Source of the DNA: Diphasiastrum complanatum
Lineage: Eukaryota > Streptophyta > Lycopodiopsida > Lycopodiales > Lycopodiaceae
Reading direction: 5' to 3'
Assembly (NCBI GenBank): GCA_029204225.1
Contig: CM055113.1
Location: 32,735,363-32,799,362 of the forward strand
DNA length: 64,000 bases
Positions within the stretch are counted from its first letter, which is position 1, and each line of letters opens with the position of its first letter. A model generated the notes under the pieces. The model saw only the letters and a list, made by a program, of their open reading frames with translations. It was not told the DNA's origin and did no database searches. Shown here in pieces: positions 48,126 through 58,760 of the stretch. A program made the translations under genes and the position numbers.

Positions 48126-49118
48126 CGTAAAGGCCATAAGGCGAATTGAGATATTGTACAAGTATAACAAAGCAACAATCTCGCAGAGTATCTACATAAA
48201 GCCTACTGCTTAGTGTAAGTCGCTAGTTAAGACAGTTGGAAGTTTAGGTAGTGCAGGAAGCTATGAAGCAGCCGTTCCTGCAACTACGGCACGTCGAAGT
48301 ATTGCAAGTATTTGAGTGCGTTGTAAAGTCATTGAAACTCGTTGACGATAATAAGCCGTAATGATGACTGTTTGGGAAAGAATTATCACTTGAGAAAAAG
48401 AGGAGGTGCATGGTTGTGTGACATTGGATCTAGATAAGAGAGGATGTTTGGGATGAGAGAAAAATTCTTAGAACTTCACTACATTCTACACTATAGTAGC
48501 CTACATCCTCTTCAGATTTTGTAGATCTTACATTTGAAAAAAAAAAAATTAAGAGATGAGAGTGTCTTTAAAAGCCCTTTATGGAAAATGCAGTAAACGA
48601 GAATGCATTCATTGACACTTTTCGACGACACCTCTAGACACCTATCGAAATCAACTACATCCATTATTCATTGCCTTATAAAGAGATTGCATTAGCATAT
48701 CCCCGACATGCATGGATCTGAGATGAGCATATAGAAAATCAGATGGGAGTGGGAGCATAAGCCAATCTAGGTGCATGGGCTGGAAATGATGCAGGTACCA
48801 TGAAGATTTGTCACTATTTGATTCTAGGGCTTAATCAATGGCCTTGGATATTGTTGTTGAGAACCAGACTCCATGCCCAATGGATAAGAAAATTATAAAC
48901 TAGTGTTTCTAAACTGTGAAATATAGTAGGGTACTATTGCTGTATGGATAGTATCTTCTATTTATGTTTATAATTGCATTTGTGAGCAATCTGATTAATA
49001 TTACAATAAGTTGAAATACATCGTACTATCTCACTTATTCATTTGGTGGTTCCTCGTTATTATTTTCCGCATCATCATGCAATAAATCCGCCAAACCAAA
49101 TGAGTCTATCTTTAAAAG
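48126..49118. other. unassigned interval
   Basis: No supported feature apart from an A-run at 48538-48548. Confidence 0.35.
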
Positions 49119-49800
49119 TTAATCTTCACAAGCTAATGGCGACAATGACAATGAGGGAGATCGAGAAGGTGTGTCATGTGTCATCGATCCATCTGATGAT
49201 GATGCATCATGCTCAATATCATCATTAGCTTGTGAAACTTGCACATGATCCTCCAAAAATGTGTCATCGAATCCATCGTCATGATCTTGTCTGAGGTGCA
49301 TCAGTTGGCAGCACCATGTCCTCCACGACTTTCTATCTTCAAAAATTATTTTACTTCGAGGAGTGACTTGAATCCACGTACGACCATCTGGAATGTGAAC
49401 GGTTGGGGTGAAAGATCACTTGTAATTGATCGATGTTACTATGCCATAAACATTGACTCATAATTAGTATCTATATCTATGTTACAATTTCTTGGGTATA
49501 CACACAATATACATTTTTTGTAGTATATTGAAAATTAGTTGATTGAAAATAAAGGAGCATAGACATATTGAATACATAACAGAAATGTACCTGTTCACAT
49601 TGTTGAGGAAAAACAAATGTATCACTTTGATCTGCCAAAGCTTGGTGGAGTCAATGGTGAAATAACTACTCTCATCTTTCTTGACAGTTGCATTAAGACC
49701 ATTGCAAATAACTTTGAACCACTTGACATCAAATATGAAAAAGTTGAATCCTATATCCAACTTCGAGGATGTCATTGATTGTCTCACAATAATCAAGTGA
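49119..49800 (-). pseudogene. second CACTA TNP2-like DUF4216 fragment
   Basis: Upstream exon (about 49800-49590) reads FFIFDVKWFKVICNGLNATV, KKDESSYFTIDSTKLWQ, then after a shift SDTFVFPQQCEQ and a donor gtacat. The downstream exon (about 49405-49119) reads IPDGRTWIQVTPRSKI and ends with an acidic, Ser-rich tail (HDDGFDDTFLEDHVQVS). Exon end, splice place and tail match the CACTA fragment at 28.9-29.7 kb (DTLVLPRHCEQ there). A remnant lacking the DDE core. Confidence 0.75.
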
Positions 49801-49811
49801 GAAGAGAGTAA

Positions 49812-50548
49812 ATGTGTTTGTAACTTGAAGTAGCATTCTAGCAAGACTATAAACTTAATATTAGTCAACTCAATTATTATTAGTGTTCTTACAATAATAT
49901 CCAACAATTTCTAGGATCAATTCGGCAAGGGCTTATTGTTTTCAGTTTGTTTTTGACCTGCTTGTGATTCTTTTTTTATAGATATTTTTTGACCTTGAGA
50001 GAGTCAAAACGAAAAAAGTGTCTTGACATGGGATGTCGAGGTAAATAAAACACTGAGAAAAGTGTCATTGATAGTAACCCAATTTCAAGTGACTAATTGG
50101 TTCATATGGAAGATTGAGTGGTATAACTTTCAACAAGACATGGTTGATATCGAGCAAGTGAGCATCATGATCCTCCTTATTTTTTACTTTATATATTTTT
50201 CATTATGAATGCGGCTGTATTTCTCAACCCAATTTTGTGTTTGTTTGCAGTTCTCGCTTGGTGTGTGCACATGTAATGATGTTTATAAATTCAAACAAGA
50301 TTTAATCAAACTCATCCTTACAAAGGCAGTAATATGTATTTATTGTTAAAGAAGAGATCAAGCCGATGAAGCACAGACCAAAGAAAGAGAGGAAGTCAGC
50401 ATGCCACAAGAAAAAGTAGTCAAATCTTTAGAATGAAGCATAGTTTGTAAAAAAAGCCCAATGTTCGAGGTGCCTTTCTATATATAAAAAATGCTATATC
50501 ACTGTACATTTATTTTTCCAATCTTGTGTGCTTGCTTTTGCATATCCA
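49812..50548 (+). repeat. repeat family F, copy 1
   Basis: Starts gtgtttgtaacttgaagtag and includes two coding-like pieces split by an intron. Compared with copy 3 (62405-62960) it has lost about 115 bp of the second coding piece at about 50336, where gtaatatgt joins straight to attgttaaagaag. Its right end resumes at 51207-51268 after an inserted element. Confidence 0.8.
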
Positions 50549-51206
50549 TTAGAGGAGTTCTAAATCCAAAAAAGACCCTTTGTAAAGATACTTTTTATAT
50601 TTTTTCTCAAATTTTGCTTACACATGGACCAATCAAAACACTCAAATTTGAATCCTACGTAACGTAGCTCATTAGAATTGAAAAAAAAAGTTTTCTTAAT
50701 AATGTTATAATTTGGTGCTGGGGGCAGCCTGCAAGCATGACATGCTATCCATAATATAATATGCAATTATCATTTAAAATAGCATAACTTTTTAACCGAA
50801 GCTCCGATCGAGACAAAAATTATACCGTTGGATGGTACTCTATCCGCGCACAAGAGAGATATGTGGACCTTTTTTTTTCTGGTATGAAACTTTGACCAGC
50901 CATAACTTTTGGACGATAGCTTGGAAGTAGGTCATCTAGGATGCCCTTGGAAAGCTCTCATTGAGCGCTTTCCAACGGTATGATTTTTGTCTCGATCGGA
51001 GCTACGGTTAAAAAGTTATGCTATTTTAAATGAACTACGAATGGTAATGTACATAGAATGGTTAAGCATCGAAACTAGTGCGGGTAGAAATGAAAAAGAA
51101 TTTGGGCAGAAAATAAATTTATTTTGGTAATTTACATTAATAAACTTTATCAATCTACGTGGCATTTCTTAAAGGGTCTTTTTTGGATTCAGAATTCCTC
51201 TAATGA
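50549..51206. mobile_element. inverted-repeat DNA element inserted in family F
   Basis: The ends are 35-bp near-perfect inverted repeats (cattagaggagttctaaatc on the left; the right end reads out ...gattcagaattcctctaatg). The uninterrupted version of the site is seen in copy F3 near 63028, where gcttttgcatgtc joins directly to atggctattctatcatc. No coding sequence inside. A related end sequence lies at 52690-52815. Confidence 0.85.
50770..51033. mobile_element. foldback MITE nested in the inverted-repeat element
   Basis: 264 bp with about 60-bp inverted repeats beginning TCATTTAAAATAGCATAAC, continuing into cgatcgagacaaaaat. It lies between the arms of the 658-bp element, so it is either nested in it or part of its body. 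No open frame. Confidence 0.9.
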
Positions 51207-51268
51207 TGGCTTTTCTATCATCTTAATCATCGTACGTAGATTTTTGCATTTTGTAAATTGTTTTGGAG
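51207..51268 (+). repeat. right end of family F copy 1
   Basis: atggcttttctatcatctta onward matches F3 sequence at 63028-63085 and is the continuation of 49812-50548 across the insertion. Confidence 0.75.
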
Positions 51269-51333
51269 TTTCCAGTCTCATCCGAGGAAAAGGAGTTTGC
51301 ACGGAAATAAATGAAGACCGGATGTGATCATGG

Positions 51334-51540
51334 ATGAGCCATTGCAAATTGGAGATCCGAGATGCAATGAGAGTGGGCAGAGTTAGGCCTTCCTACATGG
51401 AGAAAGTTGACTGGAAGTATGCGAAGAAAGAATATCGAGATAATCCAGATCACTTCAAGCAGCAACGAGAGGCAACGACTACAAACCACGAGGGCTTCTC
51501 ACTTGGACAATGGCATCGAGGGATATTTGCGAGCTACAAT
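51334..51540 (+). CDS. unknown exon-like frame
   Basis: An open frame carrying 'VGRVRPSYMEKVDWKYAKKE', 'YRDNPDHFKQQREATTTNHE' and GFSLGQWHRGIFASYNK. It is basic and Trp/Tyr-containing, unlike chance frames of this AT-rich DNA. It lies beside CACTA-like pieces and may belong to their second gene, but I recognise no domain. Confidence 0.3.
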
Positions 51541-52385
51541 AAACCATTAAATTATATTCAACTTTTGATTATTATTATTATTTTTTGGGTTTTTCATTTG
51601 CACACCTTAGAATAAGATACTTTTTTATATGATGAAAAATTGGAATGTTTATGCAGCAATTTGCCGTGGGGCAGTCTCCCACCCATGACAAGTATATGGC
51701 CACAGTATGCAGACATTACTCGAGTTATTGGAGAGGTAGGACATGCAAATAAACTGGGCTGCTACCCATCAAGTACACCGTCAAATACAGTTTATCTTCT
51801 TTAAATTCGCTATTGTCTCTTACAGCTAGTACATGTATCAAAAGACCAATTCATGTTTGTTGCGCGTGCAGGAACAACAAGCCCAATTTGATGACCAGAA
51901 CGAGGATGGATCAGATGGATCCAGCTCGTGTTTTTGTTATAAATCATTCTAGTGGTACATTTGCTAGAGTTTTAACGACGTAGTTTATGCATATTCTTGA
52001 ACTTTGACTAACTATGTAATTGAGCTATATTTGGTATTGATCCATGTAAGAATCTTTGTCTTGTTTTTTGTAAAGTCTAATTGTTCACATGTATTGACTT
52101 GCATGACATTTAATTTCACTATTTGTGATTATTGGGGTATTCGGACTCATTATTGGATGAATCTCATTCATTTGGACTCGACCTATTTCCGAACTCTTTG
52201 AAATATAATTTATTTATCTAAGGTAGAATGGAAGGAGTGACTTATCTTGTTTGTCATCAAACTAAACTCATTTATTTGAATTTATTTGTTGGATTAATTA
52301 ATTCAATATGATTGCATTTTCTAAAACTATCTTTGGTTGCTTGCACAATTATCCCACACATGTTTCCTTTATGTCTCGTGACATG
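51541..52385. other. unassigned interval between exon-like frames
   Basis: No domain. Short frames near 51655 and 51870 have possible splice borders (tttatgcag, gcgtgcag) but no recognised content. Confidence 0.3.
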
Positions 52386-52397
52386 TCTCTCGTTCAG

Positions 52398-52536
52398 GGA
52401 TCTAGCCACAGTCGATGGCCGTAGTCGAGGGTCATCCTATTTTCCCTCCATGAGTGAAGATGAGGTCCTCAGTTATATGGATGGGATGTCTCCCTCGCAT
52501 GCAGCCATGATCATGGAGAGACTACGAGCTCGTTAG
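52398..52536 (+). CDS. unknown terminal exon-like frame
   Basis: After a possible acceptor ctcgttcag the frame reads 'DLATVDGRSRGSSYFPSMSE', DEVLSYMDGMSPSHAAMIME, RLRAR and stop. It looks like a real C-terminus by composition but has no recognised domain. It may be joined to the frame at 51334-51540. Confidence 0.3.
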
Positions 52537-52689
52537 GAGACATGGAGTTCCGACAGGTTGGTCGAGTATCCGTCAACATCACCTCCATCTGGGGAGATCT
52601 AGTCTCCACAACCCTCCAACCAAGGTGTTCCCCCCTCCCACGAGGGTCTCTCCGACGAGAGTCCTTCTCCCTCACACTCTCATTACAAG

Positions 52690-52815
52690 AGTTCCCAAGT
52701 ACAAGAGGGCCTTCTCAAAAGATACTTTTATTTATTTATCTCTAATTTCTGCTTCCACTTGGACCAACCAAAAGACCCAAAAATGAAATCTACGTAACGT
52801 AGCTCATCATTTGTA
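52690..52815. repeat. copy of the inverted-repeat element's left part
   Basis: Shares aaaagatactttt, cttggaccaaccaaaa and ctacgtaacgtagctcat with 50570-50670. Only this end is present. Confidence 0.7.
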
Positions 52816-53070
52816 ATTTTAGAATTTTTTAAATTGCCATTGGATAGCTCTTACTCATATGATTGGTTGCCTTGTGCTACCCATAGAGTATAATACTGCA
52901 CCGAATCAACTTCTTCAAGTTAAATTACTAACCCAGAATGGCTACAAATTACTAGACCAAAGTTACAAACTAGTTTACAATAGTAACCACATTGGTTGGA
53001 TATTGTGATCACAATAATCTTGCATAGTTACAGTTAGTGACAAAGTCTGAATTCTGTGTGTGTGTGTGTG

Positions 53071-53802
<732 letters not shown>

Positions 53803-54010
53803 TAAAACAAGATTCCATTTGCTTTCAATATCAACTCAACGAGAAACATTGAGCCTTAATTTTAACTATCAAAGATGGAAAAAGGGTGGTACAACATGGA
53901 TACCATTAGATCAAGACATGGAACAAGTTGGACAAACTGATAGAAAGCAAATTGACATTACATACAATGACGAACTCATTACTACTATTGAAGTTGAAGA
54001 AATGATGAGT

Positions 54011-54575
54011 TTGATTAAATCTTGTTTGAATAAGATTTGACTACTTTTTCTTGTGGCATGTTGACTTCCTCTCTTTCTTTGGTCTGTGCTACATTACTGC
54101 CTTTGTAAGGATGAGTTTGATTAAATCTTGTTTGAATTTATAGACATTATATGTGCACACACCAAGCGAGAACTGCAAACAAATACAAAATTGGGTTGAG
54201 AAATACAGCCGCATTCATAATGAAATATAAAGTAAAAAACAAGGAGGATCATATCAACAGTGTCTTGTTGAAAATTATACCACTCAATCTTCCATATGAA
54301 CCAATTAGTCACTTGAAATTGGGTTACTATCAATGACACTTTTTTTCGTGTTTTATTTACCTCAACATCCCATGTGAAGACACTTGTTTTGCTTTAATTC
54401 TCTCAAGGTCAAAAAGTATCTATAAAAAAGAGATCACAAGCAGGTCAAAAACAAATTGAATACAATAAGCCCTTGCCAAATTGATTCTAGAAATTGTTGG
54501 AACACTAATAATAATTGAGTTGACTAATTTTAAGTTCATAGTCTTGCTAGAATGCTACTTCAAGTTACAAACACC
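54011..54575 (-). repeat. repeat family F, copy 2
   Basis: Reverse orientation relative to copies 1 and 3. Most of the second coding piece is deleted: ggcagtaat joins to gtagcacagaccaaag. It keeps the first piece (LIVTQFQVTNWFIWKIEWYN) and the intron. Confidence 0.85.
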
Positions 54576-54909
54576 TTTTTTTTAAGTTTATGATTTTTTT
54601 TTTTTGCATACATGTTAAGCAACTATTGGTCGTTATATACAACATATACAACTTGGCAATGCCATTTACGGAGCTAAGTTCCTTAGATGTCAATACACAG
54701 TGGTTGGGATTCGAGCCTACATCTTTTCAATGGCAATCAACAAGTGTACCCATACACCTCACTTGAGATTAACAGTTGAAGATCTTGATAAAATGGTGTA
54801 CTACTAAAATGAAATATTGTGGCAGGGTTTAGGATTTATTTTGGTAGCGCACAATGATTTATTTTAGCATGACTCATACCCTCCTCTCGCTAGCGAATGG
54901 TGAGTCGGC

Positions 54910-54918
54910 TATAAATAA
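54910..54918 (+). promoter_or_regulatory. TATA box of the 110-aa gene
   Basis: TATAAATAA, 273 bp upstream of the ATG at 55191, also kept in the broken right-arm copy at 62107-62115. A CT-rich leader (tcactcacactctcttcact) lies between. Confidence 0.65.
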
Positions 54919-55190
54919 GATATACAGATCGGGGCGGCTGCGGTGCATTATTGTAGCCTGACTCCAAACTTCTCAAGTTCCATTTCGACTCCGCTTGAGC
55001 CTTCTCGAGTCTCCTCTCCTGAGTTGGCTAAAACCATCGAACCCGGGCTGTCTCGTTCGTGAATCGTGAGTGGACTCCAATAGATAAGAAATTTGTAGGG
55101 TTTCACTTTCTAATCTCACTCACACTCTCTTCACTCTCTCTCGAATCCTCCCTCACACAAGTCACACCCATATTCATTCAGCTTTCAAGC

Positions 55191-55523
55191 ATGGCGGATC
55201 CAGCGGAAGGTATAGGCCAGATACAGAAGCTTTATACTTGTAATCACACTGAAACCACGAAGGTAGTCAGTGACAAAATGTTTTTCGACATAGAGGCCGA
55301 GACCAAAACTTTTGAAGGCTCTGCCAAACTTTCCTCTGCTGACTCTGGATCCGCGAAGTTTAGCGGTACATTGGGCAGTGACGTCGCACATGATCTATTC
55401 AAGAACACGGTTAAGTGCAAGTTGGATTCAAACACTGATAATTTGGTTGTTAAGTTCATCGATAAGGATGACAAAGAGGTGGGCCTGTCACCGCCAAGGA
55501 ACTTTCGATCAGTTCCTATATAG
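55191..55523 (+). CDS. 110-aa protein of unknown function
   Basis: Intact frame from an ATG in good context (caagcATGGCGG). It reads MADPAEGIGQIQKLYTCNHT, 'VVSDKMFFDIEAETKTFEGS', 'AKFSGTLGSDVAHDLFKNTV', 'LDSNTDNLVVKFIDKDDKEV'. The protein is acidic and Ser/Thr/Asp-rich, with alternating hydrophobics that suggest beta strands; no signal peptide or membrane segment. I know no family that fits. It has a TATA box and leader, and the last ~10 residues lie past the end of similarity with the right-arm copy, next to a hairpin element, so the native C-terminus may have been replaced. The copy at 61852-61548 has stops. Confidence 0.6.
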   Translation: MADPAEGIGQIQKLYTCNHTETTKVVSDKMFFDIEAETKTFEGSAKLSSADSGSAKFSGTLGSDVAHDLFKNTVKCKLDSNTDNLVVKFIDKDDKEVGLSPPRNFRSVPI

Positions 55524-55858
55524 AAAAAATAAAAGATTCTCCATATAATTTTCTATACAACAATGAACATAACTAGGGAAAGTGCCAACTAGGAAAAAAT
55601 AAACACTTCCTAGTTTTTACATCTAGGAAATCCACTATCAGATTTCTTATATAGGAAATTTAAGCCAGATTTCCTATGTAGGGAATTGTAACTAGGAAAA
55701 TATAGATTTGGCTTAAATTTCCTATGTAAGAAGTCTGATAGTGGATTTCCTAGATGTAGAAACTAGGAAGTGTTCATTTTTTCCTAGTTGGCACTTTCCC
55801 TAGTTATGTTCATTGTTGTATAGGAAATTATATATTGGAGATTCCTTTATTCTTTTAT
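55520..55858. mobile_element. 340-bp hairpin MITE
   Basis: Two arms of about 140 bp are reverse complements with few mismatches: the left has gtgccaactaggaaaaaata and ccactatcagatttctta, the right taagaagtctgatagtgg and ttttttcctagttggcac. The turn lies near 55675-55715. No coding sequence. The single transcript would fold into one long hairpin. Confidence 0.93.
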
Positions 55859-56075
55859 GTTAAAAAAATAAAAATAAATTTAACTTTATAATATATTATA
55901 ATTGAAGTAAAAATTGTGCCATTAACTCTTAATAAATTAAAAAAAAACAATTTTAATTATCATGATTCATAATATTGTAACATTTTTTCAAAAATCTGAA
56001 CAATAAACACAACTATTTAAATCTACACAAATTGTTTTACTCAATATTTATAAAATCTATGTTTCTTACCTGTAG

Positions 56076-56270
56076 ATCATGAAGATAGGCATACATGATA
56101 TTAAAGTTTCAAATCAGCAAGGAAGGATTTGTGATCCTCTTTCCGTAATAATAATTTACAACGAAACTAGAATATATTACAATCCGAACCATATGAAAGC
56201 GAAATGTAAACATGATACCTCTCGATTGCATGGTTTTCACAATTTTAACCGAGACATCTTGGCACAAGTG
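56076..56270 (+). CDS. unknown phase-0 exon
   Basis: Bounded by an acceptor ttacctgtag and donor gtaagt, 195 bp, 65 codons, open. It reads IMKIGIHDIKVSNQQGRICD, 'LSVIIIYNETRIYYNPNHMK', RLHGFHNFNRDILAQV. Both edges are phase 0. No domain recognised and no partner exon found on this strand. Confidence 0.4.
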
Positions 56271-56535
56271 GTAAGTTGGTGTATCATGCTTGAGTTGGAC
56301 TAGTCCACTTAAATTTAATTCTATGTGATCTCACTGGTTGATAATATCAAAACGTATTAATCCAGACATATGATTGATGTTTTATTGACTCAAAGCAAGA
56401 ATGGAAATTCTGGTTTGACGTCGACCGTCACTTCCAGGTTTGGCCCATCTCAAAATCTCATAAACAAGTTTTTGGCTGAAAAAATTATTTGATTGAAAAT
56501 CAGTTTTTCAAAAGTAGTGTTGTTGCTGAAAAGGG

Positions 56536-56668
56536 CAAGCTGCCTCCAACATGTGCTTTTCAGCCACCGCCCTCATAGGCCCTCAAGTTCACAAAGTACT
56601 CAAATCCACAAGCGCAAGCTGCCTCCAACATGTGCTTTTCAACCACCGCCCTCACAGGCCCTCACAGG
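56536..56668. repeat. 79-bp tandem duplication
   Basis: caagctgcctccaacatgtg recurs 79 bp later (56536 and 56615), followed by ttttca.ccaccgccctca. Confidence 0.9.
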
Positions 56669-58585
56669 AAAGTTATGGATCAAGCAAAAGCCGCGAGCTG
56701 CACGCACCAACATAATTTACGTCAAACAACTACATCATATGACTGCTTTGTGCTTTATAGACAATCTCAATCCAAAATACTATCACGACATAAAATAGTC
56801 TTCCATAAACAGCAAAATATTAACTCAGAACTGAGAATTTAAGTTATATAAAAATCTAGATTAAAAGAAGATTCATCAATTCAAATTGCTACTACATGCA
56901 AAGGCAGCTGTTTGATCAACAATATATCAAACTTACACAGCTCTCAATATAGATAAAGTAGGCGGAATGCTGATCACATACTGCGAGAAGTAATTATTGA
57001 TAAGAATCTTCTGATGATGAAGAAGGTTGGATATGCGATTGATGACATCAATATCAAAAATCCTGCTTACAGATCCAATCAATGTTCAAGTACTTCTGCA
57101 GCTATGCAAGACCGTCCCAAACCTCAAAATTTACCCACTACACAAACTTTGGTGAATACAAAACCCAAAGGAGCTAAAAATTTTGGTATTGAAGAATCAT
57201 TGTTTCACTATACTACAAAGTTGCACACAAAGGCCATAATCATCCTGGGAAATTTAATAGTCATCAAAAATTATGAACGGATGTTCATTCAATGCTAAAA
57301 ACGCAAAGCTTAATAAAGAACTTTATGAGGCCATACTTAAATCTGCAATCTAATATTTCTGAAATACGTGCCTCTAAACAAAGAAAAATGACAGGCCCAA
57401 AAAAAAAACTATCAAATTCATACAGAAAGCGACAAAAACGCTATTATCAGATATTTGAAAAACTGAGCACCTGATTATCCAACAGAAAACTGAAAAACTG
57501 AATACGTGGATTTGCCAACAGAAGCTCATCCCGTTACAAAAAACTAAAGTGGCACAGTTGCGAATAACTCACAGAGTTGCGAATGAGCATTTAATTGATC
57601 ACGCAGATCGTCACCATGACTTAGATGGAGAAACAAAATTTGATAGATCCTGAAAAAAGAAATGGGAGTTGGCTCATAATGATGTCATACCATAATTGAA
57701 TTTAGTTTCTAAGGCCCAATAAAATGTCAGCTACTACAACAAGAATGGATTGAATCAGCACATTCTCAAAATTATTTTATGACTAACATTCAGAATCAGC
57801 ACCTAAACAGTTGAAGCAAATAGAGAAAAAGTAATTTGTCGGCAAAACGCCCCACAGGGTTATATTTGCATGGTAAAATCAAGGATGCAAAAACTAGAGA
57901 ATACAATGAGAGAGATCCCGCAAGCCATGGTGGCAAAGCTTGCATTCTTGAAATTAGAACTTGTCTATGCTATTCAGATCCAGTTACTAGCTGACCCAAT
58001 TTTTCATCTGCTGTATTAACATGAGCTCAATAACATAACTGTAGTTGCAAGCCCGAAATCTCATGTAGATGTATGATGCACAAGTTGCATGAATTTGGTG
58101 AATTAGAGAACAAACAACAAACATGGATTACTAAAACAAGCCACTTAAATATGAGTGACCCGAAATCTGGAAAGCCGGATACCGTCGGAGAAAACTCTCA
58201 ACCAAGAGAGCTGGTACAGTCACTGTTTTTGTATTTGAATTTAAGAACAAACACCCGTCTATTGTGCACCTGTCTCATTACAATAAACCGTTACAAGAAA
58301 CCGTGAGAAAAGATAGTACGACGGTGCAAGAAGTGAGACAGTTGCAGATTATTAACTCACAGAGTTGCAAATCAGCAAATGCCAAAGAGGTAGCACCGCT
58401 AAACTGATCACGAAGATGGTCGGGCTAGAAAGGTAAATGAAGAGCTTCACAATCTGAAGATGATAAAACAGAGAAAGCGTTGATTGCCTACAAAAGACTG
58501 CACTTTCGAAATAGTTGTTGCATGACAATTCTAGGCAAAGAACAAAATCATGTAACTCGAATCATAACAACCAAAAATCAATATA
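56669..58585. other. unassigned spacer between the arms
   Basis: AT-rich, with short frames on both strands and no recognised motif. It lies downstream of the minus-strand multi-exon gene and may contain its 3' exons or untranslated sequence. Confidence 0.3.
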
Positions 58586-58760
58586 CTTACATATTTTTTC
58601 AATATCCTCCAATACCAAATCTCTTTTTTTACGAACAACTATTTTGTCTTTATACCAAAGGGAAAAACCAACATACTTACATATGCACTTCAATGTCCTC
58701 CAATACCAAACATCTCTTTTGTTTTTTATGAACAACTATTTTGCCTTCATACAGAAGGCA
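58586..58760. repeat. duplicated exon end with splice donor
   Basis: On the minus strand, gcaaaatagttgttcataaa, then agagatgtttggtattggag and a donor atgtaagtat, is repeated about 94 bp later as gacaaaatagttgttcgtaa, agagatttggtattggag and atgtaagtat. Confidence 0.85.

Larger units (their letters stand above)
53803..55499 (+). repeat. left arm of a ~10-kb inverted repeat
   Basis: The order, read left to right, is a KKGGTTWIPLDQDM coding piece (53866-54010), family F copy 2 in reverse, a region with gggattcgagcctacatctt, a TATA box, and the 110-codon gene. The right arm 61548-63475 carries the same blocks in the exact mirror order. Outer ends match as ccatttgctttcaatatcaa. This arm lacks about 290 bp present in the right arm (after the KKGG piece). 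Confidence 0.9.

Noticed and set aside
54700-54725. gggattcgagcc in the arm as a tRNA gene
   Set aside because: No cloverleaf partner sequence or A box; the motif simply recurs in the mirrored arm.
55059-55190. N-terminal extension of the 110-aa gene upstream of 55191
   Set aside because: The upstream frame has no ATG, lies in the CT-rich leader, and the start context at 55191 is good in both copies.
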